From IMG/VR virus record IMGVR_UViG_3300045977_000235, positions 1-64,000 of that record: a stretch of DNA of 64,000 nt; one strand, 5' to 3'. Shown one piece after another: positions 27,155 to 35,690 of this stretch (position 1 is the first letter of the stretch; every line of letters starts with the position of its first letter). Position numbers and translations under genes: made by a program. The notes under the pieces are model-generated. The model searched no databases, was not told where the DNA came from, and was given only the letters and a program-made list of their open reading frames with translations. The DNA comes from a virus.

Positions 27155-28303
27155 TTACACTAAAGCCACAATTTGATTACAAGATTCCATAATATCTCGT
27201 AACATCTTATCATACTCATCGGAAGTCTTATCATCCTCATCAGTTTTAATTGGTGGATCTTGTTTTACAACAGATTTCACCATTTTTAACGATTCTTCAA
27301 GTGGTATACCACAATCATTTAATGTCAAAAGAATGTTATCCTCCGATACAAGATGTTTTCTTAGAAAAGAAATTACTTGGAGAGAAGTCCATTGTTTATG
27401 AGCAAAATCTGGTGGCAAAACCTGTCCATATTCATCATAATGCTTACTTAAATGATCATAAGCATGTTGAGCACCTTCAATATCTTTTGTTGCGCCGTTT
27501 ATACGGGCTAATCCCATACACACTGCTTCAAAAGATGTTACTATATTCCCGTTCTCTATCATATGATGTGGTGCATATTCACCATACGCATATGCATAGG
27601 TATTTGCTGTCTCTGTTGATAGAGCGATTAAAATATCCCAAGGTGTATTTGTAAATGCATAAGGTACATAAGGAACTATTTTTTCATCATCAGAAGTTTT
27701 TTCTATATACTGAAGTGAAGAAATTAAATTATTTAATTCGTTCACTTTTTGTAATATTTCTTCAACTGGCGTAATTTTTGTTTCAATAATTCCAATGAGT
27801 TTCAAAAATTGTTCATCAATACTTTTACGTACTGCACCAGCATTCATAGGTATTCCAACAAGAGAATATTCAACTAATTCGCTTTCTAAAATCCTTTGTG
27901 GAGGAAACATCTGTGCCCAAATATCGTCTTTGTCTTTTGATTCTATATCTTCAACCTTTAAAGGAATCAAACCAACCGAACACGCATTTAAAAAACCAGT
28001 ATTCCACAAATTCTTTATCCTATCTGCATGAACATCGCCCTCTGCAAAAACAAATTTGCTTTCTAATTTATGCATAAAGGTTTTCATAGACGTTGCTTTA
28101 GCAATAGGCGCACTACCAACAACAGGATCTCTACCATGCTGAAATAGAACTACAGGATTATTACTTAAATATTTATCATATTTAATTCCTGTACTTACAA
28201 TAACATCACCACTTCTATCTTCTTGATCAGTGCTTATAATCACTCCATATTCTTCTTCATTTCGTTGCTTTTCAACAACATACGAATATTCTTTATATTT
28301 CAT
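27155..28303 (-). CDS. Prohead protease (HK97/S78 type) with C-terminal extension
   Basis: 382 aa. The protease domain occupies ~1-165. The catalytic His is in LFQHGRDPVVG (H56), the Ser is in ACSVGLIPLKV (S109), and VEYSLVGIPMNAGA follows, all typical of HK97-family prohead proteases. The C-terminal ~200 residues form a separate helical domain (FEAVCMGLARINGATKDIEGAQHAYDHLSKHYDEYG) ending in an acidic tail; this part may serve as scaffold, as in some fused forms. A palindrome copy at 27723 is read as LNNLI in the linker. Confidence 0.88.
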   Translation of the reverse strand: MKYKEYSYVVEKQRNEEEYGVIISTDQEDRSGDVIVSTGIKYDKYLSNNPVVLFQHGRDPVVGSAPIAKATSMKTFMHKLESKFVFAEGDVHADRIKNLWNTGFLNACSVGLIPLKVEDIESKDKDDIWAQMFPPQRILESELVEYSLVGIPMNAGAVRKSIDEQFLKLIGIIETKITPVEEILQKVNELNNLISSLQYIEKTSDDEKIVPYVPYAFTNTPWDILIALSTETANTYAYAYGEYAPHHMIENGNIVTSFEAVCMGLARINGATKDIEGAQHAYDHLSKHYDEYGQVLPPDFAHKQWTSLQVISFLRKHLVSEDNILLTLNDCGIPLEESLKMVKSVVKQDPPIKTDEDDKTSDEYDKMLRDIMESCNQIVALV

Positions 28304-28372
28304 AGAATTTCACCTTCCTTTACAAAATTAACAACAATGCATTTCCATTTTCTATAAAATTAAATAATTTAA

Positions 28373-29752
28373 TTATTGCCTTTCACTATCTGGTGCATCT
28401 TCGCCTTCATTTCCTACTGTTTGGCCCGCGTTATCATCATCTTCATCACTTGGTTCTGGCCTAGTGTTAGAATCTGGTCTTTGTTCAGCACCTCCAGGTC
28501 CAGTATTTTGTTCTGATAAATTTTTAGCTTCATCTATACGCATTAACGTACTTAGAATGAATCTTTCTTCACCTGCTTCTTTATCTTCCAAAGGAGCTAA
28601 TTTAAGTCCCATTCGTGCTTCATTTACACTCACTAGACCGTTTTGAAATCTTATACGCATTTGTGTTTCTTTTTCTAACTCATTTACGTATTCTGGTAAT
28701 TCTTCTATATCAAATGATGCTTCTAAATTCGGAGCTATGTATCTCAATAATAATGTATCTAAATCACTTGCTAATCCTCTCATCATGGGCAATACTCTTG
28801 TATATAAAAAAAGTTGTAACTGTTCTTTCAAATTTGAGTAATCCCCATCTTCTAAACCCATAATAGCAGGTCCACTACGTTGTCCAGAAATAATATCTTG
28901 TCTATTTACTTTACGAGCATCTGTTAATTCAAGATCTTTCAAATCAGACGATATAGGATTATACTTCAATCCACCATGAAGAATAATAGGACTAAATGCT
29001 CCCCTAAGTTTTTGTCTAAACTGTATGAACTTCTTTTCAAGTCGTTCTATCTGTGTATCAGATAAGAAAATATCTGTACTAAATACACCATCTGGTCTTG
29101 CATTGTTCTCATAAAATTTGATCTGGTACTGTAAAGCAAGTAAATCTGCTGCAATACTAAGTTGTGCAGGACTAATAGATGACATTCCATAAAAAGAATC
29201 TGTAGGATGGAATGCTTTAAAATGCACAATATTATCTACTCGAAATATTACAGGATCTCCTGTACCTCTCCCTTTTGGATAATACCGATATTCCTTGATT
29301 AAATTATTTTTATCTGGTACAATTTCCATGAGATCTGGCCGAATAACATAAATAAATTCTGGTTTACTTTTGCTAGGTGTTATTTCCCAATAACAATCAC
29401 CACACAAACGTAAAAAAGATACAGTAGCTTCCCATAATCTAAAACGTGACATCCAAGGATTAGGATGTCTTAATGGTTCCATAATTTTATCATAGGTTAA
29501 ATCTGTTATCTTTTTTGCTTGTTTCTTATATATTTTTAATGGTATTTGGGCTGAAACTTCTGCAATAACACTTACAGCATTATATACCCATATAGATTTT
29601 TCATATGTTTGCATAAGTGTAGAATCATCTTCACGTGGAAGTAAGCCTAATTTACGTGAACCTTGCTCACTAAAAGCAGCATCTACAGTTACTTCCGTAC
29701 CTAATGTTCTCTCTAAACGAGACACAAATTTATGTGAAGCTAAACCTAACAT
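28373..29752 (-). CDS. Portal protein (HK97 type)
   Basis: 459 aa. It shows VYNAVSVIAEVSAQIPLKIYKK near the N-terminus, EATVSFLRLCGDCYWEI, IVHFKAFHPTDSFYGMSSISPAQ, FIQFRQKLRGAFSPIIL, and the C-terminal LVSVNEARMGLKLAPLEDKEAGE, all standard for phage_portal family proteins of HK97 type. The last ~50 residues are acidic and disordered. The portal forms the dodecameric DNA channel at one capsid vertex. A weakened palindrome near 29298 is read as NNLIKEY. SD AAAGGTAT precedes the start. Confidence 0.92.
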   Translation of the reverse strand: MLGLASHKFVSRLERTLGTEVTVDAAFSEQGSRKLGLLPREDDSTLMQTYEKSIWVYNAVSVIAEVSAQIPLKIYKKQAKKITDLTYDKIMEPLRHPNPWMSRFRLWEATVSFLRLCGDCYWEITPSKSKPEFIYVIRPDLMEIVPDKNNLIKEYRYYPKGRGTGDPVIFRVDNIVHFKAFHPTDSFYGMSSISPAQLSIAADLLALQYQIKFYENNARPDGVFSTDIFLSDTQIERLEKKFIQFRQKLRGAFSPIILHGGLKYNPISSDLKDLELTDARKVNRQDIISGQRSGPAIMGLEDGDYSNLKEQLQLFLYTRVLPMMRGLASDLDTLLLRYIAPNLEASFDIEELPEYVNELEKETQMRIRFQNGLVSVNEARMGLKLAPLEDKEAGEERFILSTLMRIDEAKNLSEQNTGPGGAEQRPDSNTRPEPSDEDDDNAGQTVGNEGEDAPDSERQ

Positions 29753-29761
29753 AATATACCT

Positions 29762-29980
29762 TTAAATTAATCGGCCAAGTTTTAGAATTAACATTAATGA
29801 AAATGATGTTGTCCACAAAGCAACATTAAATAAACCTGTATAATATAAAAATCGTGTTATGAAAGGAGCATTATGTTCTAGCACTGACGTATAAACAATC
29901 CAAACAGAATATGCCGTAAATGCAAAATACAACAACAAACCAAATCCTAATAACAAATCAGGAATAACAGGAAGTATCAT
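29762..29980 (-). CDS. Small two-helix membrane protein between terminase and portal
   Basis: 72 aa from the ATG at 29980, preceded by GGAGA at good spacing; an earlier in-frame ATG (30031) would read through the palindrome at 30000-30014 and is rejected. Two membrane segments are visible: LPVIPDLLLGFGLLLYFAFTAYSV in outline, and TGLFNVALWTTSFSLMLILK. It could be a holin or another inner-membrane protein. No family recognised. Confidence 0.55.
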   Translation of the reverse strand: MILPVIPDLLLGFGLLLYFAFTAYSVWIVYTSVLEHNAPFITRFLYYTGLFNVALWTTSFSLMLILKLGRLI

Positions 29981-30052
29981 ATATAATCTCCTACGTTCAA
30001 TTAAATAATTTAATGTTGTATATAGGAACAATCCTATTAGTAGATTTATTCC

Positions 30053-31846
30053 CTATTCATAAAAGAAGTTCAACAGCATTTGTTGTTGACTCTTGAGTAG
30101 TATATCTACTATTTCCTCCGTAGATTTTGTCCGAAAATCTTCAGTACCCATATTACTAAAATGCACATCAACACCAGTTATAACATTTTGAGCAAGTTTA
30201 CAATAACTTTCTGCATGTAGCCAATGGTCAGCACCTTTATTTGTCCATATGAATCGTTCATCTTCTTGTATGCGCGTTGATGATGTTAAATGTTTAAAAT
30301 AATCTCCCTGATAGATTTCTTTACTGTTATATGGAAGTACAAATTTTTGTGTTAATACTTCTTCTAACAATGAATCTAAAGCAGGAGTTCTTTTTGCTCG
30401 CATAAACTGTCGATCTTTGTTCACGACAACATTTTGTGTATTAGAATCTTGAACATGATAATCACACAACCATACAATGTCACTATGATCTTGTTGAAAC
30501 TCTCTTGCTTTACGTTGTTCAGGTTCTGCATCAATACACATAACAGACACACTGTACCTGTTAATAATTTCAGTTAATGAAGAAAAATCTGCAAGAGCAC
30601 CAACAAACAATAATCGTCTTTCACCATTCTCTAATAACTCCCGTACAACAACATGAAGTGTACCACCGACATCAACTCCTGCTACAACTGTATTTGATCC
30701 AGCATAATCGAATTGAAAAGGATATTGTTGTTGACATAGCGACAACATACCTTCAGTTATCTTAAAACCAGATCTATTAAATGGTAAACCAAGTCTATTA
30801 TTATAAAACAATTGTAACTTCGATAAATTATCTTTTATTTCTAAATATTCAGTCCACATTTCTTCTAATGTCACTGTTGAGCTATAAATTTGAGAAAGTG
30901 TGTATCCAGATCGTTTACTAATTAAATTTTGTTTTGACCATTGTCCTCTACCGTATCTATCTATTTTAGTTCCACATTCTATACAAATCGGCCAAATAAT
31001 TTGACTTGTAGAACCTGTATATGTCGTATCACGTAATGTCACACCAAACTCAGTTTCATTGACAACATTCAAAAACCAATCAAGATTATAAAATCGTTTG
31101 CATTTCGTACACCATACTTCCCATACTTTTTGATCTGACTCTTTATATAATTTATCTATCCCAAAATCTTCTGTTGTTGGATTACCTATCCATCTTTGAT
31201 ATTTATGTTCTGATGCTTGCAATCTATCAGGAACAAGAGCAAGATTTTTTTGATCACATAAATCTACTTCATCAATAATCACAAAATCAGCAGGAAACGA
31301 TACAAAATCATCAGCAGCATTAGAACCTAAAAATCGTATCATGCCTTTTCCAAGTTCTTTGATACCCAAGTTATCTATAGAACCTACATGATCTTTATAA
31401 TACTTGACAGCATTAAGAACTTTATTCACTCTTTCAGCTACAAAACCATCACGTGTTTTTGTTTTTGTTAAGATATATGCTCCAGACCATCCTAATTCCA
31501 TCGTCATATAGAGAATATCTACAACAGCCCATTCGCTTATGCCTACTTGTACAGCTTTACGGATAACAATTTCTTTTGCTTCATCAGCATATAACTGTCT
31601 TAGATAATCCCTTCTGTACCATGAAAGAGGTTCTAACTTATGTGTTCTATGATAATTTTGTGTAAAACTCCATCTACTTAGTGCTTTCCCTTCACGTAAT
31701 TTTGCTTTTTGATCTAATAAAGCAAGTAATTTATCTCTTGCTTCTTGTGGCAGTTCTTTTAAAAACTGTTGTGGTGTTTTCTTTATACCACTTTGCAATA
31801 AATATGCTTGCAAAACACTAAATTGATTATGTTCTGATTCAGACAT
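30053..31846 (-). CDS. Terminase large subunit (GpA/lambda type)
   Basis: 597 aa. The ATPase half has a deviant P-loop, IRKAVQVGISEWA (~94-106), and Walker B FVIIDEVDLCD (~187-197). A zinc site (CTKC...CIEC, ~245-290) links to the nuclease half with VVAGVDVGGTLHVVV, MCIDAEPEQRKAREF and a C-terminal GADHWLHAESYC. This layout is that of the phage_GPA family (lambda gpA). It packages genomic DNA and cuts it at the ends. It follows the small subunit by 7 bases. Confidence 0.92.
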   Translation of the reverse strand: MSESEHNQFSVLQAYLLQSGIKKTPQQFLKELPQEARDKLLALLDQKAKLREGKALSRWSFTQNYHRTHKLEPLSWYRRDYLRQLYADEAKEIVIRKAVQVGISEWAVVDILYMTMELGWSGAYILTKTKTRDGFVAERVNKVLNAVKYYKDHVGSIDNLGIKELGKGMIRFLGSNAADDFVSFPADFVIIDEVDLCDQKNLALVPDRLQASEHKYQRWIGNPTTEDFGIDKLYKESDQKVWEVWCTKCKRFYNLDWFLNVVNETEFGVTLRDTTYTGSTSQIIWPICIECGTKIDRYGRGQWSKQNLISKRSGYTLSQIYSSTVTLEEMWTEYLEIKDNLSKLQLFYNNRLGLPFNRSGFKITEGMLSLCQQQYPFQFDYAGSNTVVAGVDVGGTLHVVVRELLENGERRLLFVGALADFSSLTEIINRYSVSVMCIDAEPEQRKAREFQQDHSDIVWLCDYHVQDSNTQNVVVNKDRQFMRAKRTPALDSLLEEVLTQKFVLPYNSKEIYQGDYFKHLTSSTRIQEDERFIWTNKGADHWLHAESYCKLAQNVITGVDVHFSNMGTEDFRTKSTEEIVDILLKSQQQMLLNFFYE

Positions 31847-31853
31847 AACTCTC

Positions 31854-32432
31854 CTAATTCAAATAGTCTTGTACGTTTTTATCACTTTCTTGTATTTCTT
31901 TTGCTTGCTCGTTTAATAGATGGAAAATATTTGCATCCACAGCTTCTTCTTCAGTTTCCTTAGAAGGTTCATAGAATTTTCTGCCCCAATCTTCAGTATT
32001 CCGTCTTTCTAAGTACCATGCACCAGCTTGCCATGATGGAGCACTATATTTTCTTTCTATGACAGCACCATCTTTTCCTTTTAATTCTCGTTCAGATAAA
32101 ACAATTCCACCTTCAGCGGCTTTTTTCATCATACGAATTAAATCTATCTGTGCTAATGCTTCTGATTGTTCTATTTTTTGAGCAAGTAATTTACATAAAG
32201 TCATATCAACATCTTTAGCTACTTCTTTTCCTGTTCCTATACGCATCCATCGTGTTAAAGTAGCATAAGAAACTCCTACTGCTTTTGCTACTGTTTTTTT
32301 AGGAACACCATCACGCACATATGTACAAATTTCTGTAATTAATGCTTCTGTTAAAACAGATTCACTTAAAGCAGCTTCTATATAACTAATTTTTTCAAGA
32401 AGTTGTACATTTGTTTTCTTAATGACTGGCAT
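31854..32432 (-). CDS. Terminase small subunit
   Basis: 192 aa. A helix-turn-helix near residues 42-66 (GVPKKTVAKAVGVSYATLTRWM) is followed by a helical region (IEQSEALAQIDLIRMMKKAAEGG) and RKYSAPSWQAGAWYLERRNTEDWGRKF, a pattern shared by phage small terminases. It is the first gene of the leftward structural operon and binds packaging-site DNA. The gap upstream of it (32433-32651) separates it from the rightward operon. Confidence 0.87.
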   Translation of the reverse strand: MPVIKKTNVQLLEKISYIEAALSESVLTEALITEICTYVRDGVPKKTVAKAVGVSYATLTRWMRIGTGKEVAKDVDMTLCKLLAQKIEQSEALAQIDLIRMMKKAAEGGIVLSERELKGKDGAVIERKYSAPSWQAGAWYLERRNTEDWGRKFYEPSKETEEEAVDANIFHLLNEQAKEIQESDKNVQDYLN

Positions 32433-32488
32433 ATTTTTCTTTCATAAATAGTTCTGCTTACGCAACTTATACTTCTTACAATTCATAT

Positions 32489-32508
32489 ACATAAGATACA
32501 CCTTATGT
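32489..32508. repeat. Inverted repeat ACATAAG-N6-CTTATGT in the divergent promoter region
   Basis: A 7-bp inverted repeat with a 6-base spacer, between the terminase gene (leftward) and the consensus promoter of the rightward operon. It could be an operator for the leftward transcript. No other evidence. Confidence 0.4.
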
Positions 32509-32551
32509 TTTATAATTAACAGGGGGGTTAAACATCTTTTTATTTTGCCTC

Positions 32552-32580
32552 TTGACAAAACTCTTAATAGGGTGTATAAT
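32552..32580 (+). promoter_or_regulatory. Consensus sigma-70-type promoter of the rightward operon
   Basis: TTGACA at 32552-32557, 17-base spacer, TATAAT at 32575-32580: a perfect match to the bacterial housekeeping consensus, the only one I found in the window. The start of transcription is expected near 32586-32588, which falls within the palindrome at 32584-32598. It drives the plus-strand genes from 32652. Confidence 0.88.
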
Positions 32581-32583
32581 TAT

Positions 32584-32598
32584 ATTAAATAATTTAAT
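32584..32598. promoter_or_regulatory. Palindrome copy at the predicted transcription start: likely operator
   Basis: A perfect ATTAAATAATTTAAT copy starts 3 bases after the -10 box, so it covers about -3 to +12. A bound dimer here would block open-complex formation. This placement is the best local evidence that the dispersed family is bound by a repressor or silencer. A further variant copy (32676-32690, CTTAAATTATTTAAG) lies ~90 bases downstream inside the first gene. Confidence 0.65.
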
Positions 32599-32651
32599 AG
32601 GTAAAATTTTGCAAAGGATATTAACATGTAAAATTCAATAAAGGATACAAT

Positions 32652-32894
32652 ATGCTAGAGGATATTTTTAATGCACTTAAATTATTTAAGAAGATAGATC
32701 CTGTTTGTCCGATTTTTTTAAAGTTTGAAAAAAATTATGGGTATTTTTGTATTGAGTTTAAGCATATGCTTTTAGCCGAAGGATTTTATAGTGAAAGTTT
32801 TTATAAAGATGTTATTGTTCCATTACAAGAATATGGATGGATTGAACTTGAAGAAGGTGTATTGGCATATGCATTATTAGTAGAAGGAGAATAA
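32652..32894 (+). CDS. Hypothetical protein, first gene of the rightward operon
   Basis: 80 aa, MLEDIFNALKLFKKIDPVCP start; the KLF residues come from a variant palindrome. The rest (FYKDVIVPLQEYGWIELEEGVLAYALL) resembles a small winged-helix-like fold by pattern (helix, then strand pair), but this is weak. AAGGAT precedes the ATG. As the first gene after a strong, probably repressed promoter it could be a regulator. Confidence 0.6.
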   Translation: MLEDIFNALKLFKKIDPVCPIFLKFEKNYGYFCIEFKHMLLAEGFYSESFYKDVIVPLQEYGWIELEEGVLAYALLVEGE

Positions 32895-32895
32895 T

Positions 32896-33081
32896 GTGCA
32901 AACAGAAAGTAGACGAATATTTTTAGTATGTCCTAAATGTGGCATTCCTACACCTTATGTTTATACATTCACAAAAGCAAAACAACGTATTTTAGAAAAA
33001 AGAGCAATTAAGTGTGAAAAATGTAAAGATGATTTACAAGTACAACTCGATCTTCAATCAGGATACGTTAAAGTTGTTTAG
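32896..33081 (+). CDS. Zinc-ribbon protein with GTG start
   Basis: 61 aa. The start is GTG at 32896 with GGAGA five bases upstream; the overlapping ATG at 32894 is in another frame that soon stops. CPKCG (12-16) and CEKC (~40-43) form a zinc ribbon. The function is unknown. Confidence 0.62.
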   Translation: MQTESRRIFLVCPKCGIPTPYVYTFTKAKQRILEKRAIKCEKCKDDLQVQLDLQSGYVKVV

Positions 33082-33089
33082 GAGGATTT

Positions 33090-33467
33090 TTGAATCATAG
33101 AAACGTTTGTGAACTTTTACCTATTTTAGCAGAAGATCATCCACAAACAGCAGGACAAAAAATAGTAGCGTGGTTAGGTTTTGATAAGAAATATGTTTTT
33201 GGATACAATAGATTCAAAACACATCCATTACAAAAACAATTTTCTCATAATAAAAATAGAATCTATCTTCATGCAGAAGTAGACGCTATAACAAAATTTA
33301 TCTCTCAATATGTTGAAATCTGGAAAGCTACTATGGTTGTCTGTAGAGTATCATTAGGAGATTTAGCTGCATGTAAACCTTGTGAATCATGTATAAGGGC
33401 TATTGTGGCATTTAACATTAAACGAGTATATTATTCAACAAATGAAGGAGATTTTATTAGATTATGA
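33090..33467 (+). CDS. Cytidine/deoxycytidylate deaminase-like protein
   Basis: 125 aa, start TTG at 33090 with GGAGG four bases upstream. The zinc-dependent deaminase motifs are HAEVDAI (H61-A62-E63) and ACKPCESC (P97-C98-E99-S100-C101). It is short compared with typical dCMP deaminases (~150-190) and lacks an obvious nucleotide-binding extension, so the substrate is open: dCMP, cytidine, or a base in DNA or RNA. dCMP deaminase would feed dTTP synthesis. It overlaps the next gene by ATGA. Confidence 0.8.
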   Translation: MNHRNVCELLPILAEDHPQTAGQKIVAWLGFDKKYVFGYNRFKTHPLQKQFSHNKNRIYLHAEVDAITKFISQYVEIWKATMVVCRVSLGDLAACKPCESCIRAIVAFNIKRVYYSTNEGDFIRL

Positions 33468-33685
33468 GAAAAGGATCTGGTTACGATTTTGATAAAGAAG
33501 AAAACATCATCACTGGTTTGTGTGCTAATAAACAGTGTCAGAAACGCTATTACGTTCCTTCTGTACGTACACCTGTCATAGAAGCAACGGATTATGAAGT
33601 ACATGTTGAAGGAAGTTTTATGGCGCATAGTCAACAATTTTGCTCATATGAGTGTAGGCATATATGGATGAAAGGAAACCCTTAA
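33464..33685 (+). CDS. Cys-pair protein of unknown function
   Basis: 73 aa, coupled by ATGA to the deaminase. LCANKQCQKRYYVPS (C20, C25) and FCSYECRHIW (C60, C64) may bind one metal ion. The C-terminal CSYECRHIWM resembles the end of FCS/treble-clef zinc fingers. Its role is unknown. Confidence 0.55.
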   Translation: MRKGSGYDFDKEENIITGLCANKQCQKRYYVPSVRTPVIEATDYEVHVEGSFMAHSQQFCSYECRHIWMKGNP

Positions 33686-33867
33686 AACAAGTATCTTTTT
33701 TAGATTTATCTTCTTTTCTTCAAACAAAAAAAGTAACAATGAAAGAATATGCATTATGTGATAGTATTCAACATCATTATTATATGGCCGATAAACTCAT
33801 TGCATTACTTATATATACAAATGAAACACGACAATTTACTGCATACATTACAGAGGATACATTATGA
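33664..33867 (+). CDS. Hypothetical small protein
   Basis: 67 aa, overlapping both neighbours (22 bases at the start; ATGA at the end). It begins MDERKPLKQVSFLDLSSFL and ends ETRQFTAYITEDTL. The middle IQHHYYMADKLIALLIYTN is amphipathic. No family recognised; overlaps at both ends support translation. Confidence 0.5.
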   Translation: MDERKPLKQVSFLDLSSFLQTKKVTMKEYALCDSIQHHYYMADKLIALLIYTNETRQFTAYITEDTL

Positions 33868-34070
33868 TAGATTATTTTGGACGAACATATAAACCTGGAG
33901 ATACCGTCTATTATGTAGCATGTACATGGAACAAACATCTTGAAGCAAATCATGGTAAAGTAGTAAAAGTCCATAAAACAACACTTACGTTACAAACAAA
34001 ATCTGGTAATGTTGTTCTACGTGCTCCACAACGACATGTTATTTTACAGGAGTCTTATGTTTCCCATTGA
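33864..34070 (+). CDS. Small beta-rich protein, SH3/KOW-like appearance
   Basis: 68 aa. YKPGDTVYYVACTWNKHLEANHGKVVKVHKTTLTLQTKSG reads as short strands with a G-D-V start and GKVVKV turn, as in small SH3-like barrels. The family is not recognised. ATGA coupling to the preceding gene. Confidence 0.55.
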   Translation: MIDYFGRTYKPGDTVYYVACTWNKHLEANHGKVVKVHKTTLTLQTKSGNVVLRAPQRHVILQESYVSH

Positions 34071-34278
34071 ATGGAAAGAAATACAAAAAGGTAATATGTA
34101 CAGAAAAATAACATTATGTGGAAACGATTATAGTATTTCTACATATTCAACGTCTTTTACAGGAGATGGACCTGATTACTACATCAATCAACATTTACTT
34201 AACACAATGGAATATCATGTACCTTATATGCGTTATGAATTATATAATCATTACTTACGCATACTTTCTGAGGATTAA
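34057..34278 (+). CDS. Hypothetical protein
   Basis: 73 aa from the ATG at 34057, chosen because AGGAG precedes it; it overlaps the previous gene's end. Aromatic-rich (YYINQHLLNTMEYHVPYMRYELYNHYLRIL). No family recognised. A perfect 17-bp palindrome follows at 34273-34289. Confidence 0.5.
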   Translation: MFPIEWKEIQKGNMYRKITLCGNDYSISTYSTSFTGDGPDYYINQHLLNTMEYHVPYMRYELYNHYLRILSED

Positions 34279-34304
34279 ATTATTTAATCTATAAGGATAG
34301 ACAT

Positions 34305-34886
34305 ATGGCTAAAATAGGAATAGATCTTGATGGAGTTCTTTTTGATTTTGTTTCGGCTTTTACACAAGCAACCATGACAATCCTTGGTGTAAAACTTCCT
34401 ATGTACGATAGAGAATATTTTCCTTCACGATGGGATTGGTCAGCACAATATCTTAATGAAGATCAAAACACAATCATATGGTCCCACGTTACCAGTAGTA
34501 GTACATTTTGGACGAATGTTTCAACATATGAATGGACACGAACAGCATTAAATGCTTTACTCAACAACAATCAACATGAGGTATATTTTATTACATGCCG
34601 AATGACTACAAATAAAGATGTTTCAGTTAAAACACAAACTGAAAAAGCATTACGAAAATTAAATGTTGTCAATCCAACTGTACTTATTGTGAAAGAATAC
34701 ACAGAAAAATGTCCACTTGTGAACGCACTTCATTTAGATGTTTTTATTGATGATAGAACAGAAACACTTAATCTTCTTCAAGAAGAATGTCCCGATACAC
34801 GAATTGTCTGTTTAATGCAACCTTGGAATACAGAATTTACTGGAGAGAAAATTACCCATCTTCCCTTATTTATTTCATCGTTATAA
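34305..34886 (+). CDS. 5'(3')-deoxyribonucleotidase-like HAD phosphatase
   Basis: 193 aa. IGIDLDGVLFDF carries the HAD nucleophile pair D7/D9. A cap segment with WDWSAQYL and FWTNV follows, then VYFITCRM (motif II, T), VLIVKEYTEKCPLVNAL (motif III Lys region) and LDVFIDDRTETLNLL (motif IV DD). This order is that of the NT5C family, which removes phosphate from deoxynucleoside monophosphates. It would adjust dNMP pools with the deaminase upstream. Cytosolic; no signal peptide. Confidence 0.8.
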   Translation: MAKIGIDLDGVLFDFVSAFTQATMTILGVKLPMYDREYFPSRWDWSAQYLNEDQNTIIWSHVTSSSTFWTNVSTYEWTRTALNALLNNNQHEVYFITCRMTTNKDVSVKTQTEKALRKLNVVNPTVLIVKEYTEKCPLVNALHLDVFIDDRTETLNLLQEECPDTRIVCLMQPWNTEFTGEKITHLPLFISSL

Positions 34887-34895
34887 GGAAACATT

Positions 34896-35048
34896 ATGCC
34901 TTTACCAGCACCTAAACCTAATGAAAAGAAAGATGACTTTCTAAAAAGATGTATGGGAAACCCTACAATGAATCAAGATTTTCCTGATAATAAACAACGA
35001 TATGCAGTTTGTAATAATCTTTGGGCAAAGAAAAAACCTAAAAAATAA
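34896..35048 (+). CDS. 50-aa phage protein of the RCM-small-protein type
   Basis: MPLPAPKPNEKKDDFLKRCM is followed by GNPTMNQDFPDNKQRYAVCN and a basic end. The pattern P.P..NE...DF..RCM....M...FP...QR.AVC...W is a familiar small phage protein or protein N-terminus, often next to head genes. AAGGAAAC precedes the ATG. It pairs with the capsid-associated gene just downstream, which suggests a head-related role; function unproven. Confidence 0.72.
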   Translation: MPLPAPKPNEKKDDFLKRCMGNPTMNQDFPDNKQRYAVCNNLWAKKKPKK

Positions 35049-35059
35049 AGGAAACATAT

Positions 35060-35470
35060 ATGGCTTTAGTTACAATAACTGGTAGTCAAGTTCTTTCTGG
35101 ATCTGGTGCGACATTTATTGATGCATTATCCGCAACAACTTTAACTGCTGGAGATATAGTTTATATCAATACGGCTGGAAAATTTGCATTAGCACGTAAT
35201 GATCTTACTTCTGTCGAAGCAAGAGCTACAGGTATAGCCTTACATGCAGCATCTGCAAATCAACCTATGAGAGTACAAACAAGTGGTACTATAACGCTTG
35301 GTGCAGGAGCAGCACCTGCTTCTGGTGCAATATTCGCACTTGCGAATACTCCAGGTGGAATTTGGCTTGTTAGTGATATAGTAGCAGGACAACAGGTAAC
35401 ACTTGTAGGTATAGGAATAGGAACAAATCAAATAATTCTAAACGTATTCCCAAGTGGAGTAGTAAAATAA
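35060..35470 (+). CDS. Capsid decoration-like protein (DUF2190-like appearance)
   Basis: 136 aa, Ala/Gly/Thr-rich and all-beta by pattern: TTLTAGDIVYINTAGKFALARND, EARATGIALHAASANQPMRVQTSGTITLGAG, GGIWLVSDIVAGQQVTLVGIGI. The A.GIAL..A...QP..V.TSG.ITLGA stretch is typical of small phage capsid-cement proteins. It is encoded away from the structural operon, on the other strand, which is unusual. It may stabilise the capsid or decorate the virion. Confidence 0.65.
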   Translation: MALVTITGSQVLSGSGATFIDALSATTLTAGDIVYINTAGKFALARNDLTSVEARATGIALHAASANQPMRVQTSGTITLGAGAAPASGAIFALANTPGGIWLVSDIVAGQQVTLVGIGIGTNQIILNVFPSGVVK

Positions 35471-35473
35471 ACT

Positions 35474-35686
35474 ATGACACTACCAGAATTTTTCAGGGAA
35501 TTAAATAATTTAATCGCAGAGATAGGAGATGAACGAGTCAACAGTCATTATTCTCTTATTCCTTCATTACATATTGTTGATGAAGAAAATAATAATTATG
35601 AAATAGATTCTCTTGAACCACAATTACTTTTTGGTTGTAATTGTTGGGCTGGAGTTACCATTTTTCTAAAGAAAAAGGAGATGTAA
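35474..35686 (+). CDS. Hypothetical protein
   Basis: 70 aa, starting MTLPEFFRELNNLIAEIGDE; the LNNLI is the reading of a palindrome copy at 35500-35514. The C-terminal part has LFGCNCWAGVTIFLKKKEM. No family recognised. Four bases separate it from the preceding gene and four from the tRNA. Confidence 0.5.
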   Translation: MTLPEFFRELNNLIAEIGDERVNSHYSLIPSLHIVDEENNNYEIDSLEPQLLFGCNCWAGVTIFLKKKEM

Positions 35687-35690
35687 TTAT

